Part shown: positions 43,530-56,600 of the stretch, in pieces
Layout: the number at the start of each line of letters is the position of its first letter
Numbering within the stretch: the stretch's first letter is position 1
Notes under the pieces: generated by a model
Told to the model about the DNA's origin: nothing
Seen by the model: the letters and a program-made list of their open reading frames with translations, nothing else
Databases searched by the model: none
Assembly: GCF_000002235.5 (NCBI RefSeq)
Contig: NW_022145597.1
Span: 124,001-188,000 of the forward strand
Direction: 5' to 3'
DNA: 64,000 bases
DNA from: Strongylocentrotus purpuratus
Lineage: Eukaryota > Echinodermata > Echinoidea > Camarodonta > Strongylocentrotidae
Program-made: the position numbers and the translations under genes

Positions 43530-44070
43530 GGTCACAGGTAAGGTGACCCTGCCTTGACCAATACGGCCATGATGGTTACAGGTAAGGTGACCCTGCCTTG
43601 ACCAATACGGCCATGATGGTTACAGGTAAGGTGACCCTGCCTTGGCCAATACGGCCATGATGGTTACAGGTAAGGTGACCCTGCCTTGACCAATATGGCC
43701 ATGATGGTTACAGGTAATTAAGGTGATCCTGCCTTAGTTGACCAATGTGGTTACAGGTAAGGTGGTCCGCCTGCCTTGACCAATACGGCCATGATGGTCA
43801 CAGGTAAGGTGATCCTGCATTGACCAATACGGCCATGATGGTTACAGGTAAGGTGATCCTGCCTTGACCAATATGGCCATGATGGTTACAGGTAAGGTGA
43901 CCCTGCCTTGACCAATATGGCCATGATGGTTACAGGTAAGGTGATCCTGCCTTAGTTGACCAATACGGCCATCGTGGTTACAGGTAAGGTGACCATGCCT
44001 TGACCAATACGGCCATGATGGTTACAGGTAAGGTGATCCGCCTGCCTTCACCAATACGGCCATGATGGTC
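43530..44070 (+). repeat. 44-bp minisatellite, about 12 units, each with a consensus 5' splice site
   Basis: Unit GGTTACAGGTAAGGTGACCC TGCCTTGACCAATACGGCCA TGAT, with variants. Most units contain CAGGTAAG, a perfect metazoan donor. The array follows immediately after a non-repetitive ACTGCAGGACCGTATGGTCA. Confidence 0.85.
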
Positions 44071-44079
44071 GGTCAGTTC

Positions 44080-45000
44080 TTACCATAACAGAAATTTGTC
44101 ATTTATTTTCAGAAATCTTATCTTTTATAGAAAGAAAAAGCATCTAAATGTACCTTTAAGAAACTTGGGGAAAATGTTTTCGACATTTTTAATACAAAAT
44201 AAATTAAGAGAATGATCGAAATATTTCATTAATTTTCCCGTAGTTTTGTTTTCCTATACCCAATGCCAATTGAACCCGCCAATGGCGGCGATAAAAAATA
44301 GAAATATATTTACACTAACTTTATTTCTACAAGGGTCTGCCACAGCTATTTACTTATGTATTAGTTAGCATTTCATTTAAACAGTAGGCTTAAAGTTTAA
44401 CGATATAACGTAGGTCGATCCTGTTTTAATTTTTTTAAATTTTATCTTGTTGATTAATTCAGGTTTTCATACCGTAATGATAAGAAGATATTTTGTTTGT
44501 TTGACGTATCAGATTACGTTAGATTTCCATCTTCAATAGTGATGGAGTAATTGTTCACAGTAGCAGATTCAGGGGGCACGTGCCCCCTCCCCCCACCGCC
44601 AACATCCAAGTTTGAATACCAATACAAATGCGCAGAAAAAAGTGTGTTAACTTAATAGTGAGTCACCCCGGCCAAATAGTGACCAGAACCTGGAAATATG
44701 AAAACCCTAGGCCCATTGCTTGCTTGATTGACATAGATAATACAGTGTGCCTCCTCCCACTTCGCAATTAATAGAATCATGAAAGTGCCACTAAATTGAG
44801 TCCGACCCCTAATTTAAAAAAAGAATCCCTCCTCCTTATAGTATGCTACTGCGCCATATAATTCAATACCTCTTACCGGCCTGTTATCCGGTGAAAGCAA
44901 TCTTCTTATCTAGCAACATGGTGACGTAACACGCGACACTATTTACTGGTATATCCTTTGTTATAATGGCAGGCTGCTCTTCGATAAAACACAATATGAT
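44080..45000. other. No gene recognised
   Basis: AT-rich and non-repetitive apart from scattered poly-A/T and a G/C-rich spot near 44,575 that resembles hAT-like ends (CACGTGCCCCCTCCCCCCAC). Confidence 0.4.
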
Positions 45001-45413
45001 TGATTGATTGATTGATTTGTATTCGACAAGCTTCCAACATTACAACAATATACAATAATAACAGATCAAAAATAAGTCAGCTTGAACAGGATAACCCACG
45101 AAAGCTCGAGAGCTTATTTCCAGTGGGGTCCCTTACCAGTGGCGTAGACAGGTTTGTACACCTGGGGGGGGGGATGACTCAGGGGCGGATCTAGCTTTTT
45201 GCTAAGGGGGGGGTTGACCCAAATAATGACGATGCGGAGCATCGTCCACGAGCCGCGTAGCGGCGAGCCGATTTTTTTTGGGGTGTTTATTTGAACCCCG
45301 TAAGTGATGTTTTCCTGGCATCTATTAACACAATGGAGACCATAAAAAGCAGTGCATGATAACGTCTTTTTAAATCAAGTAACAGTTAAATACACAGTTA
45401 TATCCAGAGTTAT

Positions 45414-45496
45414 CATGTGTTTGGTTAAGTTACCAGATGAGTTGAATATCTTCTCACAATATTTGCACTTGAAAGGGTTTCTCTCCAGCGTGCGTT
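45414..45496 (-). pseudogene. C2H2 zinc-finger fragment (second copy)
   Basis: Nearly identical to 18,060-18,142, including the CxxC and first His of one finger. Retention in both element copies shows that capture preceded amplification. Confidence 0.65.
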
Positions 45497-45532
45497 CTTT
45501 TTTCTTTCTTTTTTTCTTTTTTTTCTTTCTTT

Positions 45533-45771
45533 AATAATAATAATAATAAAGACATTTATAACGCGCAAACATATCCACCCAGAGGGTGCTCAAGGCGCTT
45601 ACAATGAGTTACATAATATACATAGATATAAATTTGCTTAAAATTACATTACACATGGTTATAAAAAAGAAGAAGATGATATTAGTTAAAGTTGGCCATT
45701 AGATAAGTTTTCAGGCTGGCCTTGAAACTATCTACTGATTTGCAGTCCTTAAGTGTGTTAGGGAGACTTTT
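45533..45771 (-). mobile_element. LINE 3'-end fragment in the hAT-like element
   Basis: On the minus strand, SLPNTLKDCKSVDSFKASL then KTYLMANFN ends an RT-type C-terminus similar to the end of the 46,516-48,560 element (SLPNGIKEIGNYDHFKRKLK). The 3' tail is GCGCGTTATAAATGTCTTTA followed by (TTA)n. Absent from copy 1, so it is a later 5'-truncated retroinsertion. Confidence 0.75.
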
Positions 45772-46515
45772 TTTGTTTGTTTTTTGTTTTGTTTGTTTTT
45801 TGGGCCGCCCAAGGGGGGGGGTTAAACCCCCTAACCCCCCCCCCCCCCCCGTAGATCCGCGCCTGTTTAATCTTGTGGTTATCTTGTGGTTTCCAAACCA
45901 CAAGATAACCACAGAATACTTGTAAGATTTTCTTTTTTTTACCGTCTGAATTGGCTTTCACCGTGTGAATGCGGATAATAACAATAAACACAATTACAAT
46001 AATGATGAGGATTATTATTATCATCATCATAATTATTATTATTATTAATATTATAATTGTTATCATTATTATTATTACTATTATTATCATCATTATGACT
46101 TATTAAGTAAGCAAATATCATTCCCCAAAACCTGGGGGGATGATTGTACATGCCACCCCCCCCCCCACCTTGTGAGGTGGGGGGGGGGGGATGCATCCCC
46201 CTCATCCCCCCCCCCCCGTTGTCTACGCCCCTGTCCCTTACAGACATGTATAAAATTAATAAGTTAAAATAGTAATATTTACAGACAGATAAGAAAATTA
46301 AAAGAACTACTTATTAAAGATAATAATAATAATAACAGCATTAAACTGATGATAGAAATGATATTAAGTACAAGAAGAAAAAGAAGAAGGAGAAGAAGAA
46401 AAAGAGGAGAAGGAAGAAGAGGAAAATAATGATGAATTTGTAGAATTTCTATAACGTACGAAAACATAAGTATATACAACATGAAAAAGTATGAACCGAC
46501 AGAAGAATACAAATT

Positions 46516-48530
46516 TCAATCATATAACATGTCATTCACTTCTCTTCTCTGACTGTCAAGTATTAGGTATTCCTTTAATTTCCTCTTAAAATGATCATAG
46601 TTTCCTATTTCTTTTATACCATTGGGAAGGGAATTCCAATGTTTTATGGCATTGTAATAAAACGAATTTCCAATACTACCTACTCTTTCTGGTAAGTTAA
46701 AGTTGAATCGTCTATTTCTTGTATTATAATCATGTACGTCAGTAACAAGATCGAAGTTGGATCGAATATAATGATTCGACCTAGTATGATATATTTTATG
46801 CACGTGATGCAATGCTAGTTGTTTTGATCTTTGGTCGACTTCAAGAAAACCAGCTTTAGAAAGTTCGCTGTAGCCAACATGAGTTCTTGGACCAGAACAG
46901 TTGATAAATCTCACCATTTTGTTCTGTATAATCTTCAACTTCTTTTGATCTGACTTGTTTATGTTACTATACCATGCAGGGTTAGCATAGTCAAATAAAC
47001 ATTGAATAGGAGCAAAACAGAGTGTACGTCTTGCTTTTAAATCCATACAACTTTGATATCTGTACAAAAATTTCAGACGAGAATTTGCTTTTTTTACAAC
47101 TGATTCTACTAAAGATGAAAATGAAATTGCGCTAGCCAACTCAATGCCTAAATACTTCACAGACTCTTTTCTCTTGATTGCTTGATTATTGTGTGTCACT
47201 TTGAATTCAAATGACTTTTTAGAACTACTTTTAGAACAAAATAAAATGCTTTCTGTTTTTCCCAAGTGTAAAGAAAGCTTATTATCAGTCATCCAATCGA
47301 CACACGTAGACAGCTGTTCACTGAGCTTTTCCTCAATATATTTAGGATCAGGATTTGAATAGAGTATAGTACGCTGTCATCTGCGTACATTAATAGTTTG
47401 AAGTCTTTTATACAAATACACATATCATTTATATAACTTGAAAATAGAATTGGGCCTAAAATGCTTCCCTGAGGAACACCGCATGTTATAGGCATTAGTT
47501 TGGAACGAATATCATGAATGGCCACTACTTGGTGCCGATTAGATAAGTAGGATCTGAACCAATCTAAACTTGCCTTATCAAAACCCATTAGTTGTAACTT
47601 CTTCAATAAGACGCAATGATTAACTGTATCAAAAGCTTTTTGCAGATCAAGGAGCACCATACCAACAAAGCGCCCTTGGGAAGTTTCTCTCCTCAAATAA
47701 TCAGTCAAATGAATTAGACATGTTTCAGTCGAATAATCATGTCGAAAACCAGATTGAAATTCATAAATTATATCATTTTCTTTGAAGTATCTTTCAATTT
47801 GAACACAGACCGATTTTTCTAGAATCTTTGATGCTACGCTTAAAACAATAATCGGTCTATAGTTGCTAACATCAGTTTTATCTTTCTTTTTATAAAGTGG
47901 AGTCACCGTTTTGCTATTTTCATATCTTCTGGAAAAGTACTCGTCAAGATAAATAGGTTCATTAAGTAACTTAGAGGCTTAAATAAAACCTTCGCACCAT
48001 CTTTTAGAAATTTAGCTGGAATCAAGTCTAACCCAGTACTTTTTGATACATTCAACTTACGTAACTCTTTGAAAACAAATTGTTCACTGATTGGTAATAA
48101 CTCGAAGCTGTTTTCACGTACACCTTTTCTTTCGTAAAAGTCACGAATACAATCATTGTCTGCGCTGAAAAAGTCTTTGGAAGGGGGGAGTTTGTCTACT
48201 AATTTGGCAGCCACATTTGTGAAATGAGAATTGAATTCATCAGCGATGGCCATCTTATCATGACATAATTCCCCATCAATTTTAATGACAGATTCTTGTT
48301 CTTTTCGCTTCTTATTTTTCAATCCTAAGCTTTTTAGATTCTGCCAAAGTTTTTTCGAATCTTGTTTATTTTCTTCTATCTTGTTTTGTAAGTAATCGAG
48401 TTTAGCCTTTTTCACCTCTCTTTGGACCATATTTCTTAATACTCTGTATCTTTTATAGAGCTTCTCATCTTTTGCTCTTTTCCTCCATTTTTTGGTCGTA
48501 CTTTATCACTGAAGAGTTTGATTCCAAAAG
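46516..48530 (-). pseudogene. Reverse transcriptase ORF2, frameshifted
   Basis: Three overlapping frames run 48,430-47,903, 47,906-47,289 and 47,292-46,516, with a further break near 48,490. RT motifs in order: SNYRPIIVLSVASKILEKSV, FQSGFR, VLLDLQKAFDTV, GVPQGSILGP, and the catalytic MYADDS near residue 175 of the second frame. Then come the thumb and C-terminal WNSLPNGIKE. At least three frameshifts make it inactive. Confidence 0.85.
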
Positions 48531-48579
48531 GAGCTAAATCCATTTTTGTAAATTCGGAGAAATAAGAAATTGTTTACCA

Positions 48580-49740
48580 GATTTTGTACAGGCATCTATG
48601 GAAAAGTGATATTAGAGTTTTCAAAATCATCCATGGACTTGAACGCATCCCAGTTGATACCTTCTTTGAACACTCGACTGCAACACAAGCACAGTACCCA
48701 GGGGGCAGAGCAGGTTCTTGAGACATGGAACGTTGTAAAAGGTTGTTGGGTATCAACGTGTTCAGGGGACCGCCCTGCATAATTTCTAGGTGGACAACCT
48801 TTGCAATATGCTACTGGAAAAAAATGGCGGCCATTTTTCAAAATGGCCGCCATACTGTTGTACAATTCTAGGGATTACTTTTTAACAGCACCTCATTTTA
48901 TCATGTGTAAGATGTCATATGAAAGACAATTAAATTTCGTACAAGATGATACCTCATTCAATAAGTTTCGGGATGATTTGCATACCAATTTTAAGCCAAA
49001 AATGTGATTTTTTTACCATTTTTTTCAAAAATATGAATTGCGCCAAAATACATATTTCTCCATATTTATTTGATTATGATGCTAACTGACTCGAAACTTG
49101 CTTAACAACTGTTCAGTACCCTGGTTGATATTATATCCAAATTTAAAGTCTCTTACTTTTCTAACTAAAAAGTTATAGCGCTCTAAAGTTGACACTTTGT
49201 TATGAGCCAAAATGGCAAATTTTGTTTTTTAAGGGCTATCTTCTCCTTAGCAACGGTAACATAGTGGCTTGAAAAATAGAATATATCACGAGAAATTGCT
49301 ATCACCAAGCAGATGACTACTTTGATAGGAAGTATGATGTCAAATGATGCATTTTCATCATATTTTAATGATAAATATCGCTTAGTTCACGTTGCTATGG
49401 TAATAATATGCCTAGCAACCGATATATGATGTGTTTTCAGAGTCAAATTAGGATATGGGTCAAATAATACGTAAAATCAGACCTGTTCCAAGTGACAGAC
49501 ATAATTTGCCATCCTAAAGAGATGGTTCATTGAAATGTGGAAAATGGGCAAATTACACCTCTACAGAATGCTGAGAACATTAAAAAGATGAGCAAAGTAC
49601 TTTTGAAGCCCTCACTGTTGTGACCTTTACTGAACCCACTCACAAAGTCATATTTGAGCATACAAATCTGAAAAATAATCACATATTCTGAGGGCACTTC
49701 AGCGTGTATGTGTCTGATCTTGGAAGGCAAAGGACATTTT
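48580..49740. other. No gene recognised
   Basis: Contains several ATGGCGGCCAT/ATGGCCGCCAT inverted spots (48,824-48,853) and a TAGCAACGGTAAC-like repeat (49,244, 49,412). No frame resembles a known protein. Confidence 0.4.
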
Positions 49741-49744
49741 GCAT

Positions 49745-49885
49745 GCTGATATAGAAAACTTCCCCAATCGGTGCCTGTTGGTCCCCCATGATCCTCTATT
49801 TCTTATGTTATTTGAGAGCTGAGTGAGAAAGCCACCTGTCAGTGACCTCGCTGTGTGGTCTAATCCCTCCTAGCCACACTGTTGA
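49745..49885. repeat. Diverged copy of the AGGCC MITE
   Basis: Shares GTCCCCCATGATCCTCTA, TTGAGAGCTGAG and GCCACCTGTCAGTGACC with the elements at 9,388 and 28,388, showing that this family is dispersed beyond the duplication. The termini are not preserved. Confidence 0.6.
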
Positions 49886-49889
49886 TAAG

Positions 49890-50400
49890 CAAGGTACTTT
49901 CGGCCCCCACCCTTCTCTACACGTTGTTTGCGGGATTAACCGCAAATGATCTATTTCCCCTTCTTTTCACCCTTTTTTTCTTCTTCCTCTTTTTCGGTCC
50001 CTTTAAGCTCTCCTTTTTTCCTTTTCCTACTAGTCTCTCTTTTTTTTTAGCGGGGGTGGGGGGAGGCAAGGGCCTTTTACCTACCCCCACCCCGAACTTG
50101 TTGGCGGGAAAATTGCAACTGATACCCGGCCCCCCCCCTCCTTTTCTTTTCTTCTTCCTCAATTTTCCTTCCCCTTATCTCCTCTTTTCCTTTTTTCTTT
50201 TTGATGGGGGGGGGGGGGGGGGAGGAGGGGAGGCAAGGCCCTTTCGCCCCCGATCTCCTTAATTATGCTCCCTTTTCTTTTCTTCTTCCTCTTCTTTCTT
50301 TCCCTTTCTCTCGGGGGACGGGAGGAACACTTTTTTCCCACAAAAAAATAATCCAGTGGCGGATATATCAAGGATTTTCCATGAAGGGGGGGGGGGGGGG
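49890..50400. repeat. C/T- and G-rich low-complexity region
   Basis: Alternating CTTTTC and GGGGG blocks. Frames here are artefacts. The poly-G run near 50,385-50,405 ends the region. Confidence 0.6.
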
Positions 50401-50406
50401 GGGGGC

Positions 50407-50505
50407 CGAAATGTGAAAATCGCGCCTTAATTATGATATTTCGCTCTTTCGTTTTTGTGAAAATCGCGCCATAATTATGATATTTCGCTCTTTCGTTTTT
50501 ATTTT
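50407..50505 (+). repeat. Direct tandem duplication, about 50 bp twice
   Basis: GTGAAAATCGCGCC(T/A)TAATTATGATATTT then CGCTCTTTCGTTTTT occurs twice in a row, just upstream of the promoter zone of the next gene. Confidence 0.75.
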
Positions 50506-50539
50506 TTGTGGCCAGCCTAAAGGGGGGTTTAACCGTCGG

Positions 50540-50699
50540 GAGCTAGCTCTCTTTCTCTTATATAACACAGCGTCTTTGTTATCTCTCGAGCTCTCGCATC
50601 CGACCTCTGCTCCTCTCGCGTTAGCGCTCCGATCCGGACTACCGAAAATCGCGAAATCAATTTAAGTACGACGGTTAGGTACACAAAAATCATCAAAGC
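50540..50699 (+). promoter_or_regulatory. Putative promoter and 5' UTR of the nine-exon gene
   Basis: TTATATAAC at about 50,559-50,566 is the only TATA-like site, followed by a CT-rich start-type region. The ATG at 50,700 (AAAGCATGG) fits a metazoan start context, with G at +4. No experimental support. Confidence 0.35.
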
Positions 50700-53600
50700 A
50701 TGGCCGCTGAGGTGAGTTGAAGCTTGTGGATTGCACTCAAAATTTGTACTTTTCTTCTTAAATTGCCCGGCTTGATAGAACTACGATAATAAAAATAAGA
50801 AGTGTTTGACTGAATTTACCAGTGATGTAATGGCATTGTGTACAATCCTTCCGATATGCCAATGTTTTGTGATGTGAAAGCCGCTGTCGGATGAGTGCGG
50901 GGATCCCGACAACATCCTTGAAACTAAAACAAATACAAATTATAAAAAAGCTTGACCCGGTCTAGATCTACACAGAAATAGCCGGCTGGTTTGGGAAATT
51001 GGTTTATTAAAATGATATTTTGTTCAACCTTTCCTCTAATGTATGTAGAACTTTAAATAGACTCTAGAATCTAGTTTGAAGTGGTCAGTCAAGTATCGCC
51101 TAGATCTAGTATCACTATCAGTGTTGTGCCATATTTTAATAGCAAGACCCATTTTCAAAATGTCACTGAATGATGAATCTGAACTGCTGAATGGAGAGTG
51201 CATGTGGTATGCATCATTGCATGACCATCGTTATCAATCCTTTGAGTTTGGTTTGACTTTGTTTTAATTTTAGGCATGCTTTGTTTTAATGAGTTATATT
51301 GGTAGATGAGTTTGGAGACATTTTAAAGGTTGTGTTGGATGATGAGGTCACCCTTTGTGTTGCATGGTGATCTTTGAATAATACTTTTAGTCTTATCTTA
51401 GCTTCAAATTTTTCAATGATGCAATTTTAACTTTGAATTTCTTTAATGAACAATCCAACCTTCAAACTTCAAAGGTGAATTGCTCATTAAGAAAATTTGT
51501 TCATTAGTGTGAAAGCGTTAATTTCTTTTCATTTATGTTGGTCTAGACTATTTCCACGTCTTGATAAAATCAACATTATATAATCTTCATAATAAGATAA
51601 GATAAACAAAATGGTGAAAGTTTTAATTCAATCAGACCAGTGAGAAGAGAGTCTATAAAAGGTTGAAAAATAAGATCACAAAATCTATCAACATTTAGAT
51701 TCAGTGGAATCCTGAATATCTATCTCTCCTGCTTGTTGTCTACAAAAATATAAATGAATCTGTTTTTCTTCAAAGTGATTTCTCCCTTGGGGCACTCTCA
51801 TCATCATTTATTAAAGTCAACATTTTCCCTGTTATGACCTACAAATTATTTTATTAATTAACCATTTTTTTGTTTTTATACAGTTAGGAGTTTTATATAC
51901 AGTAAAGAGTCTTAGGGCTATAAAGCAGTAAACACATACTGGGCACAGTGATATATGGGACCATTGAATTTGATGGTTAAAAGCTATTTTCATCCATATA
52001 AAGATATTCTTTTCATTCCCTCCCCCTCTTCCTTTTTGCATGTGAAAGGAATAGTGAGAGAGATCCTTTGTCAATGATGATGCTTTTGGAATGGATAATG
52101 AGAAAATTAATGAAAAAGGGCAATCAAATAAAATGTGCATGAAGTAATTAAATGAAACCAGCTCATCCTGAAATATATACCTTGTTTTTTGTTTTTTGTG
52201 TGGGTGGGATGTGAACTTTTGCTACTCTGTTAGGTAAATATACCGTAATTAACGTACTTGTATTAACCACACTTTTTTGCCGCCGAAAAAAATTCAAAGG
52301 TTGCGTCTTATACACAGGTACAAAAAAAAAAAAAATAATTAGTAAGGTTTTCGATTTATGCCCCTCCACCTGACGCTATGCCTGGCAATGTCTCCCAGCT
52401 CAGTAATACACCAGTTTACAGTTGTATCAGTGCGCATGCGCAGACAGTTGACCTCGGGTCATTGGCCCCGGAACAGGGCCAAATTGGCCCTGTTCCGGGG
52501 TCAATAACCTCTGACCTCTGGTATTTATGCGTAAATTAAGATTGCGCCCATGCAAATGATGATATGCGCGCACAATGCAGCGCGCAGGCAGTGATATCAT
52601 CATAATTTGCATGGGCGTAATCTTAATTTACGCATAAATACATGACCTCTAGGTCATTGGCCTTGTTTAAAATGGCGCACACAACTGTAAACTGGTGTAT
52701 CGGTGTTGTTTCACCACTCGAAAACTAGAACAACAATCAAATTTGTCTGTCATCTTGGTTTGAAAGTAATCTTTCTGATAGATCTCAATAATAATAATAA
52801 TAATAATAATAGTGGGTTCTTGTATAGCGCTCATGTCAGTCAGATTTGACCCTCCAATTTTTCTTCTTTATTACATAAAACACGTACCACAAGGTTCTAT
52901 TCTAGGTCCTCTACTGTTTTTTAATTTACATTAATGATCTTACACATTCAGCTGCACCTCGCAGTTAAATGAAAGGCCTTCCCGCGTGGGTTTTTTAACA
53001 CGGACCTGGCTGTCGGCAAAAAAGAAGAAGAGGGGTGCGGTTTATACAACGTTAATTACGGTAATGATGAAATTAATGCAGCAGCAATACCCCAATGTGG
53101 CTGGAAATATTTCACTTTTTAATATTTTGTTATTTGTTTAAGGAGAGAGAAAGAGCAACAAAGAAGAAATTGCAACATTTTCTGATGCAGATGCTAAAGA
53201 TGGGATGTGTAAAGGTAAATATAGATCTCCATATTTGCTATGAAAGCATCACTTCTACACAAATACATGTCGATGTACAGTGTATGTAACAACCATTACC
53301 TTGGGTCCTCTTCATAATAAAGTATTTTTGTTTCATACTTTGATATAAACCATCACCCACATGTCGATGAATCAATTCACAACTCATGCATAAACCCAAG
53401 ATAGATAACACACCAATAACAAATTTAGTGTAACAAATAGTTTGATGATATACAAGTAGGTGTGTTATGTAATTCAAAACACAATGCTGTGATTTTAAAA
53501 GGAGCCAGTGTGGATTTAAACCCTTCCTTCTCCCATTAACAACTTGTTGCCTTTTACATGAGAAAATACCATACATGTACATATTGTAAGTCATTGTGTA

Positions 53601-56600
53601 AACTTTTTAATATAAACATGAAGTTAATTTTGGTTTGTTATCTATTTCCCTTTTTTTTTTAACTTTGCAGGGTTTCAAGTATTTTGATATTTACATGAGA
53701 GGAAGAGAAGAAATGATATGTACGATCATGAATGATGACATGGTAAGTATAACATGCAGTCGAGATGTAAATAAGATACATGTAAATCTCATATATTAAC
53801 CTGTTACCTTCTGGAAACAGGGCGGCCCCTGTTTTAAGTCTATGGCAATGAAAGAATTAAAGTTGTCAGTTTGTTAAATCTGGTTCCTTTCTAGACATTC
53901 TGCTCTGCCCAATTGTATAATTACTCTCATGCAATCTGTTCTTTTTTAAATATTTTTCAAAACCCAATTAAGTTCTTAGCATGCAATCTAAGGCTTAGAG
54001 GTTTAAAAGGATTATTGCCATTTGGTCCAGAGCCAATTGGTCAAATACACAGATTGTCTACCTATAAGTAGGGCCAATGGTCATTTTTCTATAACCATTC
54101 AATTTTATAGTCACTTTCTCCAATTGCCATTTTGTCCAATATAAAATGTCCAAGCCCAATTAGCCCAATGCACATTTGGTCCCATGAACATGTTCAGATG
54201 CCTAAATTCAGTTAATTGATCTATTTTTTATTTTATCTATGCACATTTCAAAGATTAACCATATGGTAATAAAATTTGGTCTAATTATACTTTTGGTCTA
54301 ATCATGGTATAGGCTACAATACAGTGAGGGTACCATCCACTTGGTCCAATTAGAATTGCATAAATTTCTCCTGTGGCAAGTGACATACCAGTACATGTAA
54401 TGCAGAAAATGTAATTCAAATTGTGGTGACAAGTTGGCCTTCAAATACTAGTATGCCAAGACCTGCATACATACAAACATGTACTGTAGTCTGTCTCATT
54501 CCACTTATTCAGTGCAAGTAGCATTGCTTGATTTTCAACATGCATTAGTTATCATATTTTTACGGTGATGGCACTAAAATAGAAAAATCTGTTAAATAGT
54601 GGAGTCAATATATGAAAATGACCTCAAACAAGTTGCAACATACCCCTGCATCCATTTGATAAAGATATATAAAAAGTTTTGAGGAATCACAGGATTCCCA
54701 GAGACCACATTTTTTTATTTTTGCCATCATACCATGACATGTGTACTGTTCGGGTATCCTCTTTCTTATCCATTTCATCTTTGTTTCTTTTGTGTAGAAG
54801 TACATAATTTATAATTCAAGTTCATGAATCTGGATTCAAAATCATGATTTTAATGCAGTTTTATTGTCTCTTATCAGTCATCTTCCTCTTTGAATGTTTT
54901 CTCAGGCGCACAAAGAAACTGTACCTTCTGTGTTTGAGAAGGAAAGATTCACGTTCAACAAAACTGGAAGCGGCAGTTTTGACACATTACCCCTTGAACA
55001 GTGAGTCAAATTTCCTTCCTAAGGCCTAAAATAAAAACTTGTTGTATTGCTCTTTGAGTGCCAAAACATGGGTCGGTCGGTCCTAAAAGTTTTTATTTTT
55101 TAAACTTTTTTTGTCGCCCTCTTTGGGCCGATATTTATCAGGTTTGATTTTTTTTTTTTTTTTTTTTTTTCCCGCCCACTTTTGGCTGATATTTCTCAGT
55201 TTTTAATGCTTTAGTACATGTGTTTCAGCATCATAATTCCATTGATATCTTTTTCACCTCCAGGGAATAATTTTCCTGGTATCGCATCGCAATTTGCTAT
55301 GCATTTTTGCATGACTGCTATACAAAATATTGTTTGTGTAGCAGTTTTCTTCCATAGAAATGTACAGAATTTCATTTGAAATATTTATCCATCAGCTGAA
55401 ATTGCTAATCAAAATATTTGAGGAAAATTATTCCCTGCACCTCATAATTATCCAAGGTTTGCACGAGTGAGAGAGGAATAATTTGATTCTATACATTTAT
55501 ATCCCATTTAAACAAACAAAATACATATTTTTGTATTTATTGATTAAAAAAAAATTTAAAAAACGGTTTAAAAAAAACTTTTTTAAAATGCCGACTGTAG
55601 ATTTTCAGATTTTGGGGTCGGTCGCAAAGGGCAGTACAACAAGTTTTTTTTTTCCTTCCTAATTTATGTTTGTGATAATACAATGAGAGTGTTAATTAGT
55701 GCCAATTCTTAATTTAAAAAATGTCTCTCCTGTTCTGGAATTTGTTAACATGAACTTGACTACAGTATGATGAATTAGTTTATGACCTAATTTTAGATTA
55801 TACGGATATTGGAGGGACTTGAGGTCAATGCAAGGAATGAGGATGAGATGTCAAAATATTGGATCAGTCTAATATTGTTTACAAATCAATTTTAGTATAA
55901 TTCTATATTGGCCTAATTATGCCACCCAATTATAGTATCATTATTATTATCTAATTTATGAGTCGTTTTTAACATTTAGAAATTTTATACTTCGCAATGT
56001 CTGATGTACAAACTTTCTCTGGAAGTCTTTGGAAAGTGGTTGATCCACTTTGTTCTGCACAACCTCATTATTATGTTCATTGATTCATAGAAAAGGGAAA
56101 CTTAAATGAATGGTAAGCTAGTGAAAAAAAAAAAAAAAAAAAAATCAGTTTTTGACACACCGCCATACCACTGTCTTTTGGACACACCGCCATGTACCAC
56201 TATCTTTTACCAAAAATAGCTGGAGAAAAAGTCATTCCATATTTTGTAAAAAAAACAAAATAAAAAGTGCATTCATTATCTAGACTTGGGTGTTTTCATT
56301 GTATTCACAAATGTGTGAGGCTAAGCACTCAATACTTGAAATATCAGGGGTGAATATCTGTCAGGATTAAGAAACTTTAAAAGTGGCTCAAGGTTGATGA
56401 AGTGTCTGAACACAATAACACTTGTATATTGGCTCTAAAATCTTCTGTAGGAATAATAACTTACAATATTAGATCATAGTGATACAGGTAGCTGTGTTGT
56501 CTAGAAGACTGTCATCCAGGAAAAGGTTTCTAAAAATGTGACGCCAAGTGATAAAAAAAGGTATATTGGTAATGAAAGGACGCAGATGGATCACCAAATA

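Larger units (their letters stand above)
45137..46233. mobile_element. hAT-like composite element, copy 2, TSD TCCCTTAC
   Basis: Same ends and same nested CAGGGGCGGATC...GATCCGCGCCTG element as copy 1 at 17,784-18,626, but with an extra insertion of about 240 bp. Duplications at 45,129-45,136 and 46,234-46,241 match exactly. Confidence 0.85.
45001..48575 (-). mobile_element. Non-LTR retrotransposon (CR1/L2-like), 5'-truncated, with nested hAT
   Basis: The minus strand carries an ORF2 from about 48,560 to 46,516, a 3' UTR, and ends in a (AATC)n tail at 45,001-45,025. An hAT-like element split the 3' UTR at TCCCTTAC (45,129 and 46,234). No endonuclease is seen, so the 5' end is lost near 48,575. 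Class: jockey superfamily, CR1/L2-type by RT motif and AATC tail; this is inference. Confidence 0.8.
52242..53061. mobile_element. Mariner/pogo-like MITE, TIR TACCGTAATTAACG, with a nested stack
   Basis: Left TACCGTAATTAACGTACTTG, right inverse of TACCGTAATTAACGTTGTAT, each followed by a CCNCAC block. A TA duplication is possible. Nested inside: a fold-back at 52,407-52,703, an (AAT)n patch at 52,788-52,811, and a LINE piece at 52,885-52,960. All lies in intron 1 of the nine-exon gene. Confidence 0.65.

Noticed and set aside
43155..43541. 128-aa frame with several Cys and Trp
   Set aside because: Its first half lies on a tRNA-like SINE relic and its end enters the 44-bp array. No signal peptide or family resemblance.
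43530..44070. CRISPR-like regular array
   Set aside because: Units are contiguous with no spacers, and the context is a eukaryotic genome. It is a minisatellite.
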